From the NCBI GenBank assembly GCA_035772735.1, contig JASDFA010000010.1, forward strand, positions 28,893,501 to 28,957,500: DNA of 64,000 nucleotides, written 5' to 3'. The translations under genes were made by a program, and so were the position numbers. Position 1 is the stretch's first letter; each line of letters starts with the position of its first letter. Of the stretch, positions 1 to 12,472 are shown piece after piece. Source of the stretch: Datura wrightii. Its lineage: Eukaryota; Streptophyta; Magnoliopsida; Solanales; Solanaceae. Below the pieces are notes generated by a model, which saw only the letters and a list, made by a program, of their open reading frames with translations, was not told where the DNA came from and made no database searches.

Positions 1-1148
1 AATTGTAATTCCTTCAATATTAGTGTTAATACACAAGAATATTGGACCTTTCAGAAGTATATATTCAAGCTTGAATAACGAGGATAGGATACCTTAACAT
101 ACCTTGTTTCGACGAGCTTTCTTTAATCGCTTCTTTACTTCAACAAGCAGCACTTATCCCCTTCAATTACTTGAGTTTATAATCAAATGAAAAATCTGTT
201 TCACACCAATCTATCCAGTCAAAACGTCACACGAACAGCAGCCACAACAACAATGCACAAGGCAACATTAACAATATTTAGCCATTTCCTCTACTTGTTT
301 CCACTAGCTTTTGAGGGGGAAACTAAGAGGATTAATTACCTAAATTATTTTTTAGTACTTACCCTCAATATGAGATATATCTCCATACAAATAAACTGCC
401 AAAAATCCTTTAAAAAACGAGCAAAAACTCAGCTCAAAACAGACCAATCAGCAGCTCACTTAGCTTCCAGATTCCAGCCCTTTTGCTTGAAATTTGAGGG
501 ATTTAAAGATGGTGAAATCCTTACCTTTCCTCTTTTATTTAATCCCTACTTCAAGATGGATATATAAGAAGTAGAATAATATCTTAAAACACAGCAAATT
601 CTCCCAAAACAACTGCCAAAATGACCTCCACAAACACACCTAGCACACTTGGAAACCCAGTTCTTAACTTGCCTTTTATTAGGTTGAGTTGTGCTTGAGG
701 TTTCTCCTTGTTTTCCTTCAGTTTTTACCTGGAAGTTTGAGAGAATCCCATAGTTTAAGCAAGCACCTTAAATCTGGAGAAGTTGAAAGTGATCTCATAA
801 TACAAAACTAAAGATATAAAGGGGTTTGGGCGGTGGCCACGTCACGGCTCAACAGTGCCACTGTAAAATGCCTATAACTTTTTACTCCAAAATCCGATTG
901 ACGAACGGTTTGATGATATGGAAACTAAACTCAAATATCTTTAATTTTATAGGATTAGGACTCTTAACTAATGATATATTATGAGATATGGTCATTTAAA
1001 TTGACCCTTACTTATGAACTTCATATACTTTTTGCTTTACAATTCGTACATGTTTCCCTCCTCACCTACGACTAATATACACCCTGTACTTCCCTTAAAA
1101 TAGCATATAAAAATCAAATAATCACCAAAACAATTTTGGGGTGTAACA
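1..1148 (-). mobile_element. Element 1: 3' LTR, partial (Tekay/Del-like chromovirus)
   Basis: On the minus strand the LTR begins TGTTACACCCC at 1148, directly after a polypurine tract (1149-1163) and the end of a gypsy pol. Its 3' end lies left of the window. A short run near 90-110 resembles the leader of other Tekay-like LTRs here (compare 41090-41110). A GC-rich patch at 830-860 lies in the upstream part. There is no coding content; the open frame at 187-567 on the plus strand has no recognisable domain and lies inside the LTR. Confidence 0.7.
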
Positions 1149-1274
1149 TCCCTCCCCTCTTTAGAAACATTCGTCCTCAAATGAGAATTAACTTCACTTA
1201 TCATGCTTCAAAGTACATACTCAGCAACTTAGGTATCAAATACATACCTCAATATCACATCAACATCATAAACA

Positions 1275-2535
1275 GGTAAGGATACTTCTTCTTCATTTCT
1301 TCCTTAGCGTGTTAAGTGACTTCCTCGATGTTATTAGTTCACCATAATACTTTAATCGAGGTAACTTCTTTGGTCTGAAGTTTCCTGACTTGCTAGTCAA
1401 GAATAACAACTGGGACCTCGATGTAGGCCATCTCCTCAGAAATCCTAACATCATCGACATTCATAACATGGGTTGGGTCTCTTATACACTTCCGCAACTC
1501 AACACATGAAATACTGGGTGGACTGCCACTAGCTCTGGCGGAAACTCCAACTCATAGGATACTTTGCCTATCCTACGAATAACTCTGTAAGGCCCAACAT
1601 ATCTAGGGCTCAACTTGTCCTTTTGGCCAACTTGCATGACGCCTTTCATAGGCGATAACTTTCATAAAGACCCAATCATCAACAAAAAACTCTAGCTCTC
1701 AATGGCGTACATGTGCATAAGACTTTTTCCTACTCTAGGCCATCCAAAGTCAATCTCAAATAAATTTCACCTTGTCAATAGCCTGTTGCACTAAGTCTAG
1801 CCCCAATAACTCTGCCTTACTGAGTTTGAACCAGCCCACTGGTGACCTCCACTTTTGCCCATCTAAAATTCCATATGGGGTCGTCTCAATACCCGTCTGA
1901 TGGCTGGTATTATAGGCAAACTCAATAAAGAAAACATGATCATCCCAGCTTCTGCCAAAATCTAAAACACAAGCACGCAACATATCTTGAAGAGTCTGAA
2001 TGGTACGTTCAACCTGTCCATCTATTTGAGGATGAAATGTAGTACTGAGGCTTACCTGAGTGCCTAAGTCTTTCTAGAAAGACTTCCAGAAGTTTACTCC
2101 TCTGTCAGAAATAATGGATAAGGAGATGCCATGTAGGAAAAGTATCTCCCATTCATAAAGACTAGCATACTCCTCTACAGCATATGTAGTCCTGACTGGC
2201 AAGAAGTGAGCTGATTTTGCCAATCTATCAACTATTACCCAGATAGAATCATGCTTCCTTCTCGTCTGAGGCATTCCTGTAATAAAATCCATATTAATCA
2301 CCTCCCATTTCCAGGCTGGAATTTCTATATCCTGTATTACACCTCTAGGCCTTTGGTGCTCATCCTTAACCTGCTGGCAATTAGGATACTGAATCACAAG
2401 ACCTCTGATGTCCTTTATCATGTCGTTCCAGCAATATAGTTGCATCAGGTCATGATACATCTTCGTGGAAGTTGGGTGTACTGAATATCGAGAGTAATGA
2501 GCTTCATTCATAATTTGTTCTCGTAGCTTACCCAT
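1275..2535 (-). pseudogene. Element 1 integrase with chromodomain-like tail, decayed
   Basis: This is the last part of a Ty3/gypsy polyprotein; integrase inserts the cDNA into the host chromosome. In coding order the region 2535-2074 holds a damaged HHCC zinc finger (HYSRYSVHP, then a CQQ remnant) and the catalytic-core starts MDFITG and SDRG, which carry the first two acidic residues. The region 1983-1756 holds the later core (LRACVLDFG, FAYN). A chromodomain-like segment (VLWxTNNIEEVT type) lies at about 1450-1275. Frameshifts and stops separate all of these parts. The chromodomain and the iMet PBS at 29371 place it with Tekay/Del chromoviruses. It cannot give an intact protein. Confidence 0.8.
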
Positions 2536-2733
2536 ATTAGGAACACATAGACAGCCTTGGTATCTAAGAACTCCATCGGGTTCGCAATCAAATAGGCTCT
2601 ACTTCTGCTACGGTATATTGTCTCTTAGTAAGATTAACTCTGCATTATCATATTGTCATTGCTTAACTTCCACTACCAAGGATGATTCTGCTATATTTCA
2701 GACAACAACACTCCAATCTTCGACATCCAGTAA

Positions 2734-4110
2734 TCAAATCTGTAAGTTAGCTAAATGTTGTAGAGTCTTTGCCATTTCAATCCTGTCAACCTGAATATGA
2801 CTCAAGCTACCCATAGACTTACAACTTAGTGCATCAGTTATAATATTTGCCTTGCCTGGATGATACAACATACTCACATCATAATCTTTTAGTAGCTCTA
2901 ACCATCTTCTTTTCTTCAAATTCAACTCTTTCTGCTGAAACATTTACTGGAGGATCTTATGATCCGTGAAGATATCAACATGTACCTCGTATAAGTAGTG
3001 GAGCTAAATCTTCAATGTAAATACTACTACAACCAACTCAAGATCGTGGGTAGGATAATTTTGCTCGTGCTTCTTCAACTGTCTAGATGCATAAGCAATA
3101 ACGTTGCCGTGTTGGATTAGAACACAACCTATCCTAACTCTAGAAGCATCACATTACACCACATAACCCTCGACATCCTCTAGAAGAGTAAGGATAGGTG
3201 TTGGAGTCAACCTATCCTTCAACTTCTGAAAACTCTACTCACATGCCTCTTTCTACTAAAACTTAGCTATTTTACGAGTCAACTTTTCAATGGCACAGAG
3301 ATAGTAGAGAAACCTTCGACAAATCGGTGGTAATAACCTGCTAATGCTAAAAAGCTACGAACCTCTATAGGATTCAAGGGTCTAAGCCAATTCTTCACAG
3401 CTTCTATTTTCTGGCCATCCACTCTTAACTCTTCAATTGTAATCACATGGAAAAAGAAAAGCTACAAATATTATCCAAAACTCACATTTAGAAAATTTAG
3501 CATATAACTTGTGCTCCTATAGAGTCTACAATACTACCCTCAGATGATCTGCATACTCGGCAATCAAAATATCATCAATGAACACGATCATGAATACATC
3601 AATAAAGGGAGTAAACACTTGATTCATCATGTCCATAAAAGTCGTTGGGGCATTAGTAAGCCCAACTGACATCACCAAGAATTCGTAATGGTCGTATCGG
3701 GTCCTAAAAGCAATATTAGGGATATCAACTTCCCCAACTCGAAGATAATGGTATCCAGACCTCAAATCAATCTTTGGAAAGCATCTGACACCCTATAACT
3801 AATCAAACAAATGATCAATCCTAGGAAGTGGGTACTTATTCTTAATGGTCACCTAGTTCAACTGCCTATAATCAATGCACATTCTCAACAACCCATTTTT
3901 CTTTTACAGAAACAACACTAGTGCACATGACATACTGGGCCGGATAAAACCCTTCTCGAGTAAATCTTTCATATATTACTTTCTTTCTTTTAGTTCTACT
4001 TGGACCATTCTTTACGAAAGTATGGATATCAGTTGAGTGCCTGGAAGTAAATCAATAGAAAAATATATCTCCCATTCAGGAGGAATTCCAGGAAAATCCA
4101 CTGAAATGAC
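2734..4110 (-). pseudogene. Element 1 RNase H and reverse transcriptase, decayed, broken by element A
   Basis: In coding order, 4110-3526 is RT: the stretch before the fingers (PGIPP), then SGYHYL, FLVMS, LTNAP and the catalytic FIDD box. About 3300-2734 is RNase H, ending in the family signature WLELLKDYDVSMLYHPGKAN. Several stops and frame changes interrupt it. The reading is cut at 4110 by the end of element A's LTR and resumes at 27279 on the other side of A, with the coding sense continuing across the pair. That supports insertion of A into this pol gene. It is non-functional. Confidence 0.82.
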
Positions 4111-5656
4111 TGATAACGTCCAAAATATACTCTTCGTTACAAAAGAGCATAAATGGTTGTTGTATCAAAATAAATATTCTGATAGTTGTCGGGGTCGAAT
4201 CCCACAAAGACTAACAAATGAAATGCACAATTATTGTTTGGAAAATTGAATTTAGTTCGCACCACTAAAAAATAACAAAGAAATAAATTTTTTGAGGGAG
4301 ATATGATGTTAATAATAGGGTATAAATTCTAACTCAGCTAATCAAAATAGCAAAATAACCAAAGTTGTCGACAATAATGAGAAGGACTAGAGGTGTGGTG
4401 TAGATGATGCGCTAATTAAATAAGGTCATGGTAGATTATCTCACTAGTTCAAATTGTGTAAATAACCTTGGGCAGATGGGAATTCATTGTTTTTCAACCT
4501 CATAAATGCCTCTTGGTAGATTTCTTTCGAACCACTAGACACAATTAAATCAACCCAATCACGTTTGAATTAATAGCAGCACTAATCTCTAGCTATTAGC
4601 TATTAATTAGGAGTGAGAATATGGATTTGACTATGTCTAGACCAACTCCACAGCATCACATCCATGTCCACCATTAAATTCTTTCCCAATACTAAATTCT
4701 TCTCTTTCAAGAAAAAATCAAGTAGGAAAAGCATACCCACATCTGCAGCTATGGATCGTCAATTATAAATTGGAGAGAACTTAACAGAGATACCATAATT
4801 AAACAATATTGAGATGAATCTAGCAATACCCAATCTAAATAAGTATTCATGACCACACACCTCTAGTTAATGATTTAGCTACTCATGGTTAAGAATTCAA
4901 AAGCATATTTAACAATACACTCATTGATTTCAATAATAAGAGTAGAAAAATCAAATTCATCAATAAGTCTTTAACAATAGTAGTACCTTGTAATAGAGGA
5001 AGAAGAAGAAAAAGAAAAACAATCTTTTACCCTTTCCATCAATAGAATTCTAGTTTCTTCTTCTACAAAGAGAATGTTCTCAAAAAGCTAAAAGTTAATA
5101 TCTGGTAGGTACAGAGTACTTCACTCTACAATATATCCAAAAGTAGGGTGCCCAAAACTCTCTTTTTTTCAGTGTGGGGCACATTTGTCCCTGCTAAGGC
5201 GTTCTGGTACTTGCGAGAGTACCGGTGGTTCTCCGGTTACATTACGCGAATGGATGGCTTTAATTGAATGCTCCTTCACTAAACTCCAGCATCCTTCGAT
5301 GACTCACCGGTCTCCAACTATGCTCTGTCGATTTCTTTCTCTGTGATCCAACACTTTCAGGTGTTAGTAAGAGATTTATCCAGCGAGTCACCGGTTGATG
5401 TCGGCAACCTCCGGTTGCTTTAGTTCCCCAAGGAAGTGGTCTTCTGCGTTTGGTCGGCATTTCGCTAGTCTTCTCCGGTGAAGCACCGGTTTTCACCTAA
5501 TTCCTTTATTTTTACTCCCTTTCTTGCTCGTTTCTACAAATCAGATATCTCCACACAAAAAAGCAAAAAGGGCATAAAATCCATCTAAATGACTTGAAAA
5601 CTAAGCTAAAGGTCATTCTTAAGTGCCTAATGAGGTGTTGAATTACCAACTCATCA
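4111..5656 (-). repeat. Element A 3' LTR
   Basis: 1546 bp. On the minus strand it begins TGATGAGTTGG at 5656 and ends GTTATCA at 4111. It matches 14255-15648 plus 27068-27273 (5' LTR of A) and, more distantly, 31979-33573 (element H). A GC-rich section at about 5185-5490 contains repeated CCGG/CGGTGA-type motifs and lies upstream of the likely start of transcription. Confidence 0.88.
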
Positions 5657-7446
5657 AACCCCCCAAACTTGAACCATTGCTTGTCCTCAAGTAATGTAGT
5701 TATTATCAAATGAAGAACATGTCACTCCAGACAAGTTTATACATCAATGACCACTTGACTCATGACAAACCAAAAATGCTCACCAACTCACCAAAAAAGA
5801 GAAGCCAATTCCCCCAAAAACAAGAAATATCGAAACATTTCAAGAGGCCACCACCATTGAAAAATATGATTCACAAGAGCTTTCATTTTGCAAAATGAGG
5901 GATTAAATTATCCACAAAGTACACATAGCATCTCAAGTCATAATCATTGCACATTCAAAGCTTTCCTTAGAGCTTGCACTTCTCATGTCCTATGCACACA
6001 TTTACCCTTAATGTTATTGTGTCCTCAAAAGGGATGATGCCACTCATAGAAGAGAAAGTCCATATTCTTTATCATGAACTCAATGCATTAATATAAGGGA
6101 TCGTTCACTCTCCCAAAAGAAATCTTCATGCACACAACTCGACCCATAGGCTTGCCCTTTGTGTAATTCGCCACCAATGTAGAGCAACTGCACTTAAAAT
6201 TACTTAGGACTTGTCGGTCATAAAGTAGGCTAGGGATAGGGGTAGGATAAATATTTTACTTTAGTGACTAATTTCTCCCTAATGCCTTTACAACTTTGCA
6301 ACATCCCATCATCTTGTCCAAATCACTCCCCTTCATTTTTCTTCATCATCTTTAGTTTTTCGTTGTAATACAAGCCACCCTTATAACATCTATGAATTTC
6401 ACACTTAACCTTCTCTATGCAAGATATAGCACCTATCAATAATTCTTCCTCTTTTGATGATTCAATGTCTCTCAACTCATTGGTTCACTCATCTCATTAC
6501 AATTTTTGGTGCTACCTCACTTTTTTAGGCTACTCATTTTACCCCCTACTCTTTCAAACCCCCAAACTTAGGGTTTTGCCTCATTTCACCTTCATTTCCT
6601 TATCTCTCCCTATTTCTTGGGCTTGAAGCCCCCATTTTTCATTGTTTCATTACTAGCAATTAGGGAGTATGGGTGCAAAAGAGAAGGATTAAAAAATGGT
6701 CATTAATCTTGTAATGTGGTTTCCAAGAAAGGGTCCAAGGCTCAAATGGAGGCTATGAAAGATTAATGGTCTAGGAGGTCATTTTGGTTGAAGTGACTTA
6801 TAAAAGAGAGCCTAAGATCATGTTCTAAGTGCAGCTACATTGAGGATTTCACCGTGAGTCACACTTGGGGCAAGTTCTAGACAAGAAGTTATGCATCAGA
6901 TTCACAAAAATCCTTACCACAAAAGGCATCACACCTAAAGAGTCCACAAAAGTCATTATCCACACAATGATTTAAGACATTAGAACATGCATAGTCATAA
7001 GTCAAATGAGGAATCTACAAGGTATGGCAAAGAGTACTACATTCTCATTTCAAATGCCCATTCATCCTTTCTCATTTTCATGCCTCACTTCAAAAATCCA
7101 TTTCCAAAAATTTTCATTCTGGTGGTACCACTCTAAATAGCTCCACATGAGACTCAAAACCGACATGAAATTTTCCCTTAAGAATGTCGCCTCATAATGT
7201 ATCATCAGGAAGTGCGAACTCTGTTCGACATCAAAAAGAAAGGAAAAAGATAAATTCTTCTTGAGAAAGAACCATGGTATGAAGAAAACCCTTGGAGTTT
7301 GATTACTATTCTACTATTTACATAGGCGAACAAATAAAAGAATTGGGTCATAAAGAAATAAACAATTCAAAACAAGGACCCAATTCACCATTAGCACACT
7401 AATATTTGAAAACTCATTCATTTCATTCCGTTGTGAGACATACACA
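5657..7446 (-). other. Element A polypurine tract and 3' non-coding region
   Basis: The minus-strand PPT (GGGGGGTTTGA context, 5657-5668) abuts the LTR. Next to it is a small hairpin-like CTTGAGGACAAG that also occurs, in variant form, in H and F. The next 1.8 kb is AT-rich with no coding sense. It is recognisably related to 33574-35406 in H and, for short stretches (CCCATAGGCTTGCCCTT at about 6145), to 18595-18640 in F. Small open frames here do not resemble anything. Confidence 0.7.
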
Positions 7447-7483
7447 CCCTCCCCCCACTTTAAATTGGACATTTCCCCTAATG
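7447..7483 (-). promoter_or_regulatory. Second polypurine-tract-like module of element A
   Basis: On the minus strand this reads as a short inverted repeat (CATT...AATG around GGGG), then TTTAAAGTGGGGGGAGGG. It has the same layout as the PPT module beside the LTR but lies 1.79 kb upstream, just after the decayed ORF2. Equivalent modules are at 35407-35440 (H) and 20044-20079 (F). Confidence 0.5.
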
Positions 7484-7699
7484 GAACAAAAATAAAAGAC
7501 AGTAAGTTGATGAAGGCTTCCTGATTGAGTTAGTGATTGGGACGAGGGCCCCAAGAATACGTGGCTGCATCGAAGTGTCAAGAAGTCATTTCTTCAGCAA
7601 TCGCCCTCAATGGATTAGGTGTGATTTCCAATGGTTTCCCAAGTCCTGGCACCACCCATTTATCCGAAAGGGCGCAAAGCTCATGGTAAGAAGTAGTCT

Positions 7700-8987
7700 T
7701 CACCCCACTGAGTTTCTAAGATGGATCTACGTTGTACACAGAGAGCATTGGAGGTGGTGGGGGCCAGCTATGATATATCTCCTCATTTGACACTATTTCT
7801 GATGCACTGTCATACCCTACCCACCAATCATCAAGTGGACTCCTATACCTCGGGCTGCAAGTGCATCGCTGCAGGCTCAGAAGGGGTTGGGTTGCTGGCA
7901 GATAAAGGTCTAGTGAGTGTATACACCTCTTCCCTCAAAGTAATAAATTCATTTTCTAGGACCTAAACTATAGTGCAGAGGCCTTTCAACTTATCTCTAG
8001 CAGGTTGCATGGCGTTCTTGATGGCTTGTTGGATCATGGAGGGGATAGCCTTAGCTAGCTTCATAAGCTGACTTTCATGCACTTGGGCTATTTATACTAG
8101 TTTGAGAAAGTCAGGAGGTCTGGTGGTGGGAGCCGCAACTGCTTGGAACTGGCTTGTCGGTGTGTTAGAAGGCATAGAAGGTGGTGGTGGAATCTTGTTC
8201 TCTGTACCTTTTGCTACTTCATAGCTGGGCCATCTTTGCCAGTTTTGGTAGCCAATGTAATCACACCGTCAGCCAGTACAATATTATCCAATGGCCGAAA
8301 TAGAGGGCATCAAGGCCGCACACACAACATACTCACGAGGCTCGGATATGGCAATGATGTAGCCTGCTCCTTGGCCCTTCTTTTGAATTGATCTGCAATA
8401 ATCTCCCCAATATTAATGTGTACATGATCCATGATGCAGGAGATAAGAATGGAAACTTCAATTAGGACCTCCATTGTGTTCTAAGAAGGGATTAACCTAG
8501 CACAAACCAAGTCTAGCAACATACGTGCTTCAAATTTCAAGTTACGTCGATGAATCAGACCCCTAGAGATAACCCACTATGGTTGGATTGGCTCGACCCA
8601 ATAGAGGGAATTAATTGTCACTGGAGTTATGAGCACCTCTTGTCCATGCACCCATATAGACGGTAGGCACGGTAATGTATATTTGCGTCCCTTATGTTTT
8701 AGGAGTCATTGCCGTGGCTTATATGATGCATAAAATTCCCACACCAACTCCAGAAAGTAGGGGTCAATAGGTATGATGAATGGACCCCAATCGTGCATTC
8801 CAATTTGATAATAAATATCTGGGAAAGTATTTTTTGAAAGATTCTACCTCAAATTGAGCTTATGCATGGATGGATCGCTTCTCCTTGAAAGAGACATAAT
8901 ACTCCTCTATTCTGTCCAACCCAAAGAGATTAACTATATACACTAGGCCTCCTCAGAAGATTGGTTATGTGCATTGCTGGTGCTCAT
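7700..8987 (-). pseudogene. Element A ORF2 remnant, plant transposon protein family (PF20167-like)
   Basis: On the minus strand, from a possible ATG at 8985-8987, frames broken by stops still show EEYYVSFKEKRSIHA, then DIYYQIGMHDWGPF and LVWEFYASYKPRQ. Later parts show INSLYWVEPI and, near 8050, HESQLMKLAKAIPSMIQQ followed by a helical VLENEF stretch. The LV-EFYA and IN-LY/VG motifs also occur in the intact ORF2 of element F (20124-21344), so I read this as a decayed homolog in the same env-like place between integrase and the 3' LTR. The biochemical role of the family is not known to me. The C-terminal Pro/Ser-rich part differs from F. Confidence 0.68.
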
Positions 8988-9124
8988 TTATGCTTGGCCT
9001 TTGTGAGGTTGTCTAGATGTGTACATGATGAGGTAGACTAAGTTTAGAATTATGCACACATTTAAAACAAACTTAAATCAAAGCAAAAGAAAAAAAATCA
9101 AGTGAGAAGAAGAAGTGATTCATG

Positions 9125-9350
9125 TGACACCGGCGAGCCATCTATGAAAGGTGGATGTGGGTGCGCGAAATGCTAATGAACTGCCAGTGTAAATCAGTGG
9201 CCTAGGGGAACATCATACCCACCGGCGAAATGCCTGTCATGATCCGCGAAATGCCAACGAACTGCGAATTCATGATAAAAGTTAGAATTGTGCAATTGAA
9301 CCCACGATTTGACCGGCGATTCACTAAGCACAACCGGTGATTCATCGGTG
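9125..9350 (-). repeat. GC-rich repeated-motif cluster 1, internal to element A
   Basis: CCGGCGA, GCGAAATGC and CGGTGATTC motifs and their complements recur in this stretch. They resemble the GC-rich part of the A/H LTRs (for example 33290-33340). The rest of 8990-9700 is AT-rich and carries no gene that I recognise. Confidence 0.5.
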
Positions 9351-9756
9351 GGCAGCCCCTTATGATTAAATCCACATGTTACCCCTACTTTGATAAACAC
9401 AAATTTCTCCCAATCCTAAAACGACAAGTCTCCCTTAAGAAAGGTGTTAGTCGATCTATCATCGGGCAACTTAAGAGAGTGACCTACTCGGGGTTACTCA
9501 TGCATCACCTAATACCCCACCCAAACAAAATGTGGCAACCATATAAAAAAAATCCAGCCATACATTTCAAAGTATAAATTGAGAGAATCACATAAGAGCA
9601 AAATATAATCAGTAGTTCCCCTAAGATTAGAGCATGAGCGCAAGAAACCTTATCAAATTGAGGAGTAGAAACAAATGGTGTGAACTTGCACTTCTGCCCA
9701 CAAATGGTATTTTAGAATATGGGTGAGTGAAGGTGATGGGTGAATAAGTGGGGAGA

Positions 9757-9765
9757 GCTATTTAT
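9757..9765 (-). promoter_or_regulatory. Internal TATA box upstream of element A ORF2
   Basis: The minus strand reads ACATAAATAGC followed by a pyrimidine-rich run (CTCTCCCCACTTATTCACCC), the usual plant TATA plus Y-patch arrangement. It lies about 770 bp upstream of the ORF2 remnant and directly downstream of the GC-rich cluster at 9950-10380. The LTR promoters are built the same way. Confidence 0.5.
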
Positions 9766-9949
9766 GTGGGAAGAGAGAGGAAGTTGAATGGATAGGGGGA
9801 GGGTGGTTACTAATGGAGAATAGGTAGGAAAATGGTCCTTTAGGAAGATGAGAAATGGTAGGAAAGAGGGAAATTGAGGATTAATGATTAATGGTTGAAG
9901 GTTGGTGAAACTTCTGATAAGAAGAATAATCCAGATGGGGACATACTGG

Positions 9950-10380
9950 TGATCGCTAATGTGAACTAGCAATTCACCGATGTGGCCGCCAATGACATTA
10001 CCTGCACGAGTTTCTGGATATAGGATCGGCAATTAACCGGCACGTCGCAGAGTGATTCTGGCATTTCGCTGAGTGATAAGTCGATGTTAAGGCTACTCCC
10101 AGGTACTTTGGTTAAGATTGGCAACTTACCGTTGGATCGCGCTTTGCAGCAGTGCTTCGCCGTATGAGTCACCGACTAGCTTTGAATCCCCACAAGCACT
10201 AGATAGAGTCGGCGACCCATTGGCAGTTCGCAAAGTGACATCGGCATTTCCCTGGCAAGTCACCAATTGCCTCCCTGAATATCCTACATTCGGGTGCATT
10301 GCCAGTGCAAGGAAGGCACCTGGTGCTTGCACATCGGCATTTCGCCGTTTTAGCACCGACCAACCCTATCTTTGTCCTTC
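9950..10380 (-). repeat. GC-rich repeated-motif cluster 2, internal to element A
   Basis: Dense CGGCA, TTCGC(C), CACCGA and GGCGAC motifs occur in both orientations, upstream of the internal TATA box. They are similar in wording to the A and H LTR upstream regions. Open frames on both strands here follow from the high GC content and show no family signature. Confidence 0.5.
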
Positions 10381-10459
10381 TTGAAGTTCACCACCCAAAA
10401 AAAATCAAAAACAACAATGCATTAAAAATGTTCAAAAAGAGTAGAGAACAAAAGTGCTT

Positions 10460-10471
10460 GGGTTTCCTCCC
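10460..10471 (-). other. Post-pol signature GGGAGGAAACCC of element A
   Basis: This is a 12-nt near-palindrome about 80 nt after the pol stop codon. Variants of it (GGGAGGCAACCC) follow the coding frame in F (22655-22666) and E (61896-61907). It marks the end of the gag-pol unit and is useful for placing the RT-integrase deletion in F and E. Confidence 0.65.
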
Positions 10472-10549
10472 GAGAAGCACCTTAGTTAATGTTGTGGCAC
10501 AATGAGGGTCTCTTATGACCTATGATTTATCTAGGTATAAGACCTCTAT

Positions 10550-11753
10550 TCAGCCAACTTCCTCCAACACTCCCACATATATTTTTACTCGTTGACCATT
10601 CACCTTGAACTTACCCCCATTTTCTCTTTGGAGTTCTACAACATCGTTTTCATAAACTTGAGATACCTTGAATGGCCCTGACCATTTGGATTTTAACTTC
10701 TTGGGAAATAGTCGCAACCATGAATTGAACAACAACACCCAGTCCCCTGGAGCAAAACTACTCTGCAAAACTTTTTGGTCATGATAATGTTTCATTTGGG
10801 CTTTATAAATAGTTGCATTCTCATATGCCCTGATTCTGAATTCATCCAACTCATGCATATTTTGAACTCGCCCTTGGAGAGCTCTCCCCCATTCAAGATT
10901 CAAGCTTTTCAATGCCCACGAGGCTTTGTGTTCTAATTCAATAGGGAGGTGGCATGATTTTCCAAACACAAGTTGATACGGGGACATCCCTATCGATGTT
11001 TTAAATGCAGTCTGATATGCCCACAAAGCAACATCTAACTTTTGAGTACAATCTGTTTTGTTTACATTGGCTATTTCAGTCAAGATAGATTTTATTTCCC
11101 GATTTGGAACTTCTACTTGGACGCTGGTCTATGGGAGATAAGGGGTGTCAACTTTTTGTTTCAACCCATATTTAGCTAATAAGGTGCTGAATAATCGATT
11201 GCAAAAATGTGATCCCCCATCACTAATGATAGCTCTAGGAGTGCCAAATCGGGAGAAAATGTGTTTCTTCAAGAAGGTTGTTACGCTCCTCCCTTCCTTA
11301 TTGGGTAATGCTATAGCTTCTACCTAGTTGGAGACATAATCAACTACCACCAAGATGTACTTGTTTCCATAAGAGCTCACAAATAGGCCCATGAAGTCGA
11401 TCTCGCATACATCGAACAACTCAACCTCTAAGATTTGTGTTAGGGGAAGTTCATTCCTCTTTGAAATACTCCCTATTCTTTGACACGGATTTCATTGCTT
11501 CATAAAGTCATGGTCATCCTGATGTAGTGTAGGCCAATAAAACCCACATTGTAACACCTTTGCTACTGTCCACACACTCCCATAATGGCCCCCAACAGGT
11601 GAAGAATGACAAGCCTCTCGAATTGGGATCATCTCCACTTTTAGAACACATCGTCATATTAAACCATCTGTGCAAACTCCGGAAGAGGTAAGGTTTGTCC
11701 CAGTAAAATATCCGAACGTCATGCATGAATTTCTTCTTTTGTTGAAAGTTCAA
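10550..11753 (-). pseudogene. Element A integrase, decayed
   Basis: The best-preserved part is 11083-10550 (177 aa). It covers the end of the catalytic core (LWAYQTAFKTSIGMSPYQLVFG) and the C-terminal domain with the GPFKV motif, stopping at 10550. Upstream, 11753-11084 keeps only scattered, frame-shifted zinc-finger and core pieces. It is Athila-type and lacks a chromodomain. Integrase would join element cDNA to chromosomal DNA; this copy cannot, as the core with its first two acidic residues is not readable in one frame. Confidence 0.8.
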
Positions 11754-12454
11754 ACCTTTAGGTATGATTTTCTAGCCAAGTAGTTAGCAAAATCGCCAAA
11801 TCGCGGTGTTAAATCATGGGTTGCGGCTAGAATATGTTCATTCAAGAAGGCATCTCTCCTCATGTGCTCCTGGCTGACCATTTTTTTTAGGCGTGATAGA
11901 TGGTCGGCCACTTGATTCTCATATTCCATACGATCCTTCACCTCAAAGTCAAATTCCTGCAACAACAGAACCCACCTAATAAGTCTAGGTTTAGCATCTT
12001 TCTTGTCCATCAAATATCTAAGTGTCGCATGGTCCGTGTGCACCACCACTTTTGTTCCCAAAAATTATGCCCGAAACTTTTTAAACACAAACACAACAAC
12101 GAGTAACTCCTGCTCAGTCACTGTATAGTTCGTTTGCACATTGTTTAGAGCTTTACTAGCATAGTAGATGGGATGAAATATCTTGTCTTTCCGCTAAGCA
12201 AAGACTGCTCCTAATGCCACCCCACTGGCATCGCACATGATCTCAAAGGGTTTTGACCAATCAGGTGCTATAATGATTGGAGAGGAAATCAACCTTTCCT
12301 TCAACTCCACAAAGACCTTCATACACCCCTCATCAAAATTGAACTTTGCTTCTTTCTCCAACAGCCGAAATAGATGATGAGCTATTTTAGAGAAATCATT
12401 AATAAAATGGTAGTAAAAGCCCGCATGTCCGAGGAAACTCCTAACACCCTTCAC
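11750..12454 (-). pseudogene. Element A RNase H, decayed
   Basis: From 12454: VRSFLGHAGFYYHFI (RT connection), then KPFEIMCDASGVALGAVF with the first RNase H aspartate. After stops, 12061-11750 gives VVVHTDHATLRYLMDKKDAKPRLIRWVLLLQEFDFEV and NQVADHLSRL, the conserved end of the domain. RNase H degrades the RNA strand during cDNA synthesis. Two stops in the middle inactivate it. Confidence 0.82.
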
Positions 12455-12472
12455 TGTGCATGGTGAAGATAA

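Noticed and set aside
10118..10505. Overlapping small open frames on both strands near 10.1-10.5 kb
   Set aside because: They come from the GC-rich repeat cluster upstream of element A's internal TATA box; no frame shows a domain or is kept in a relative.
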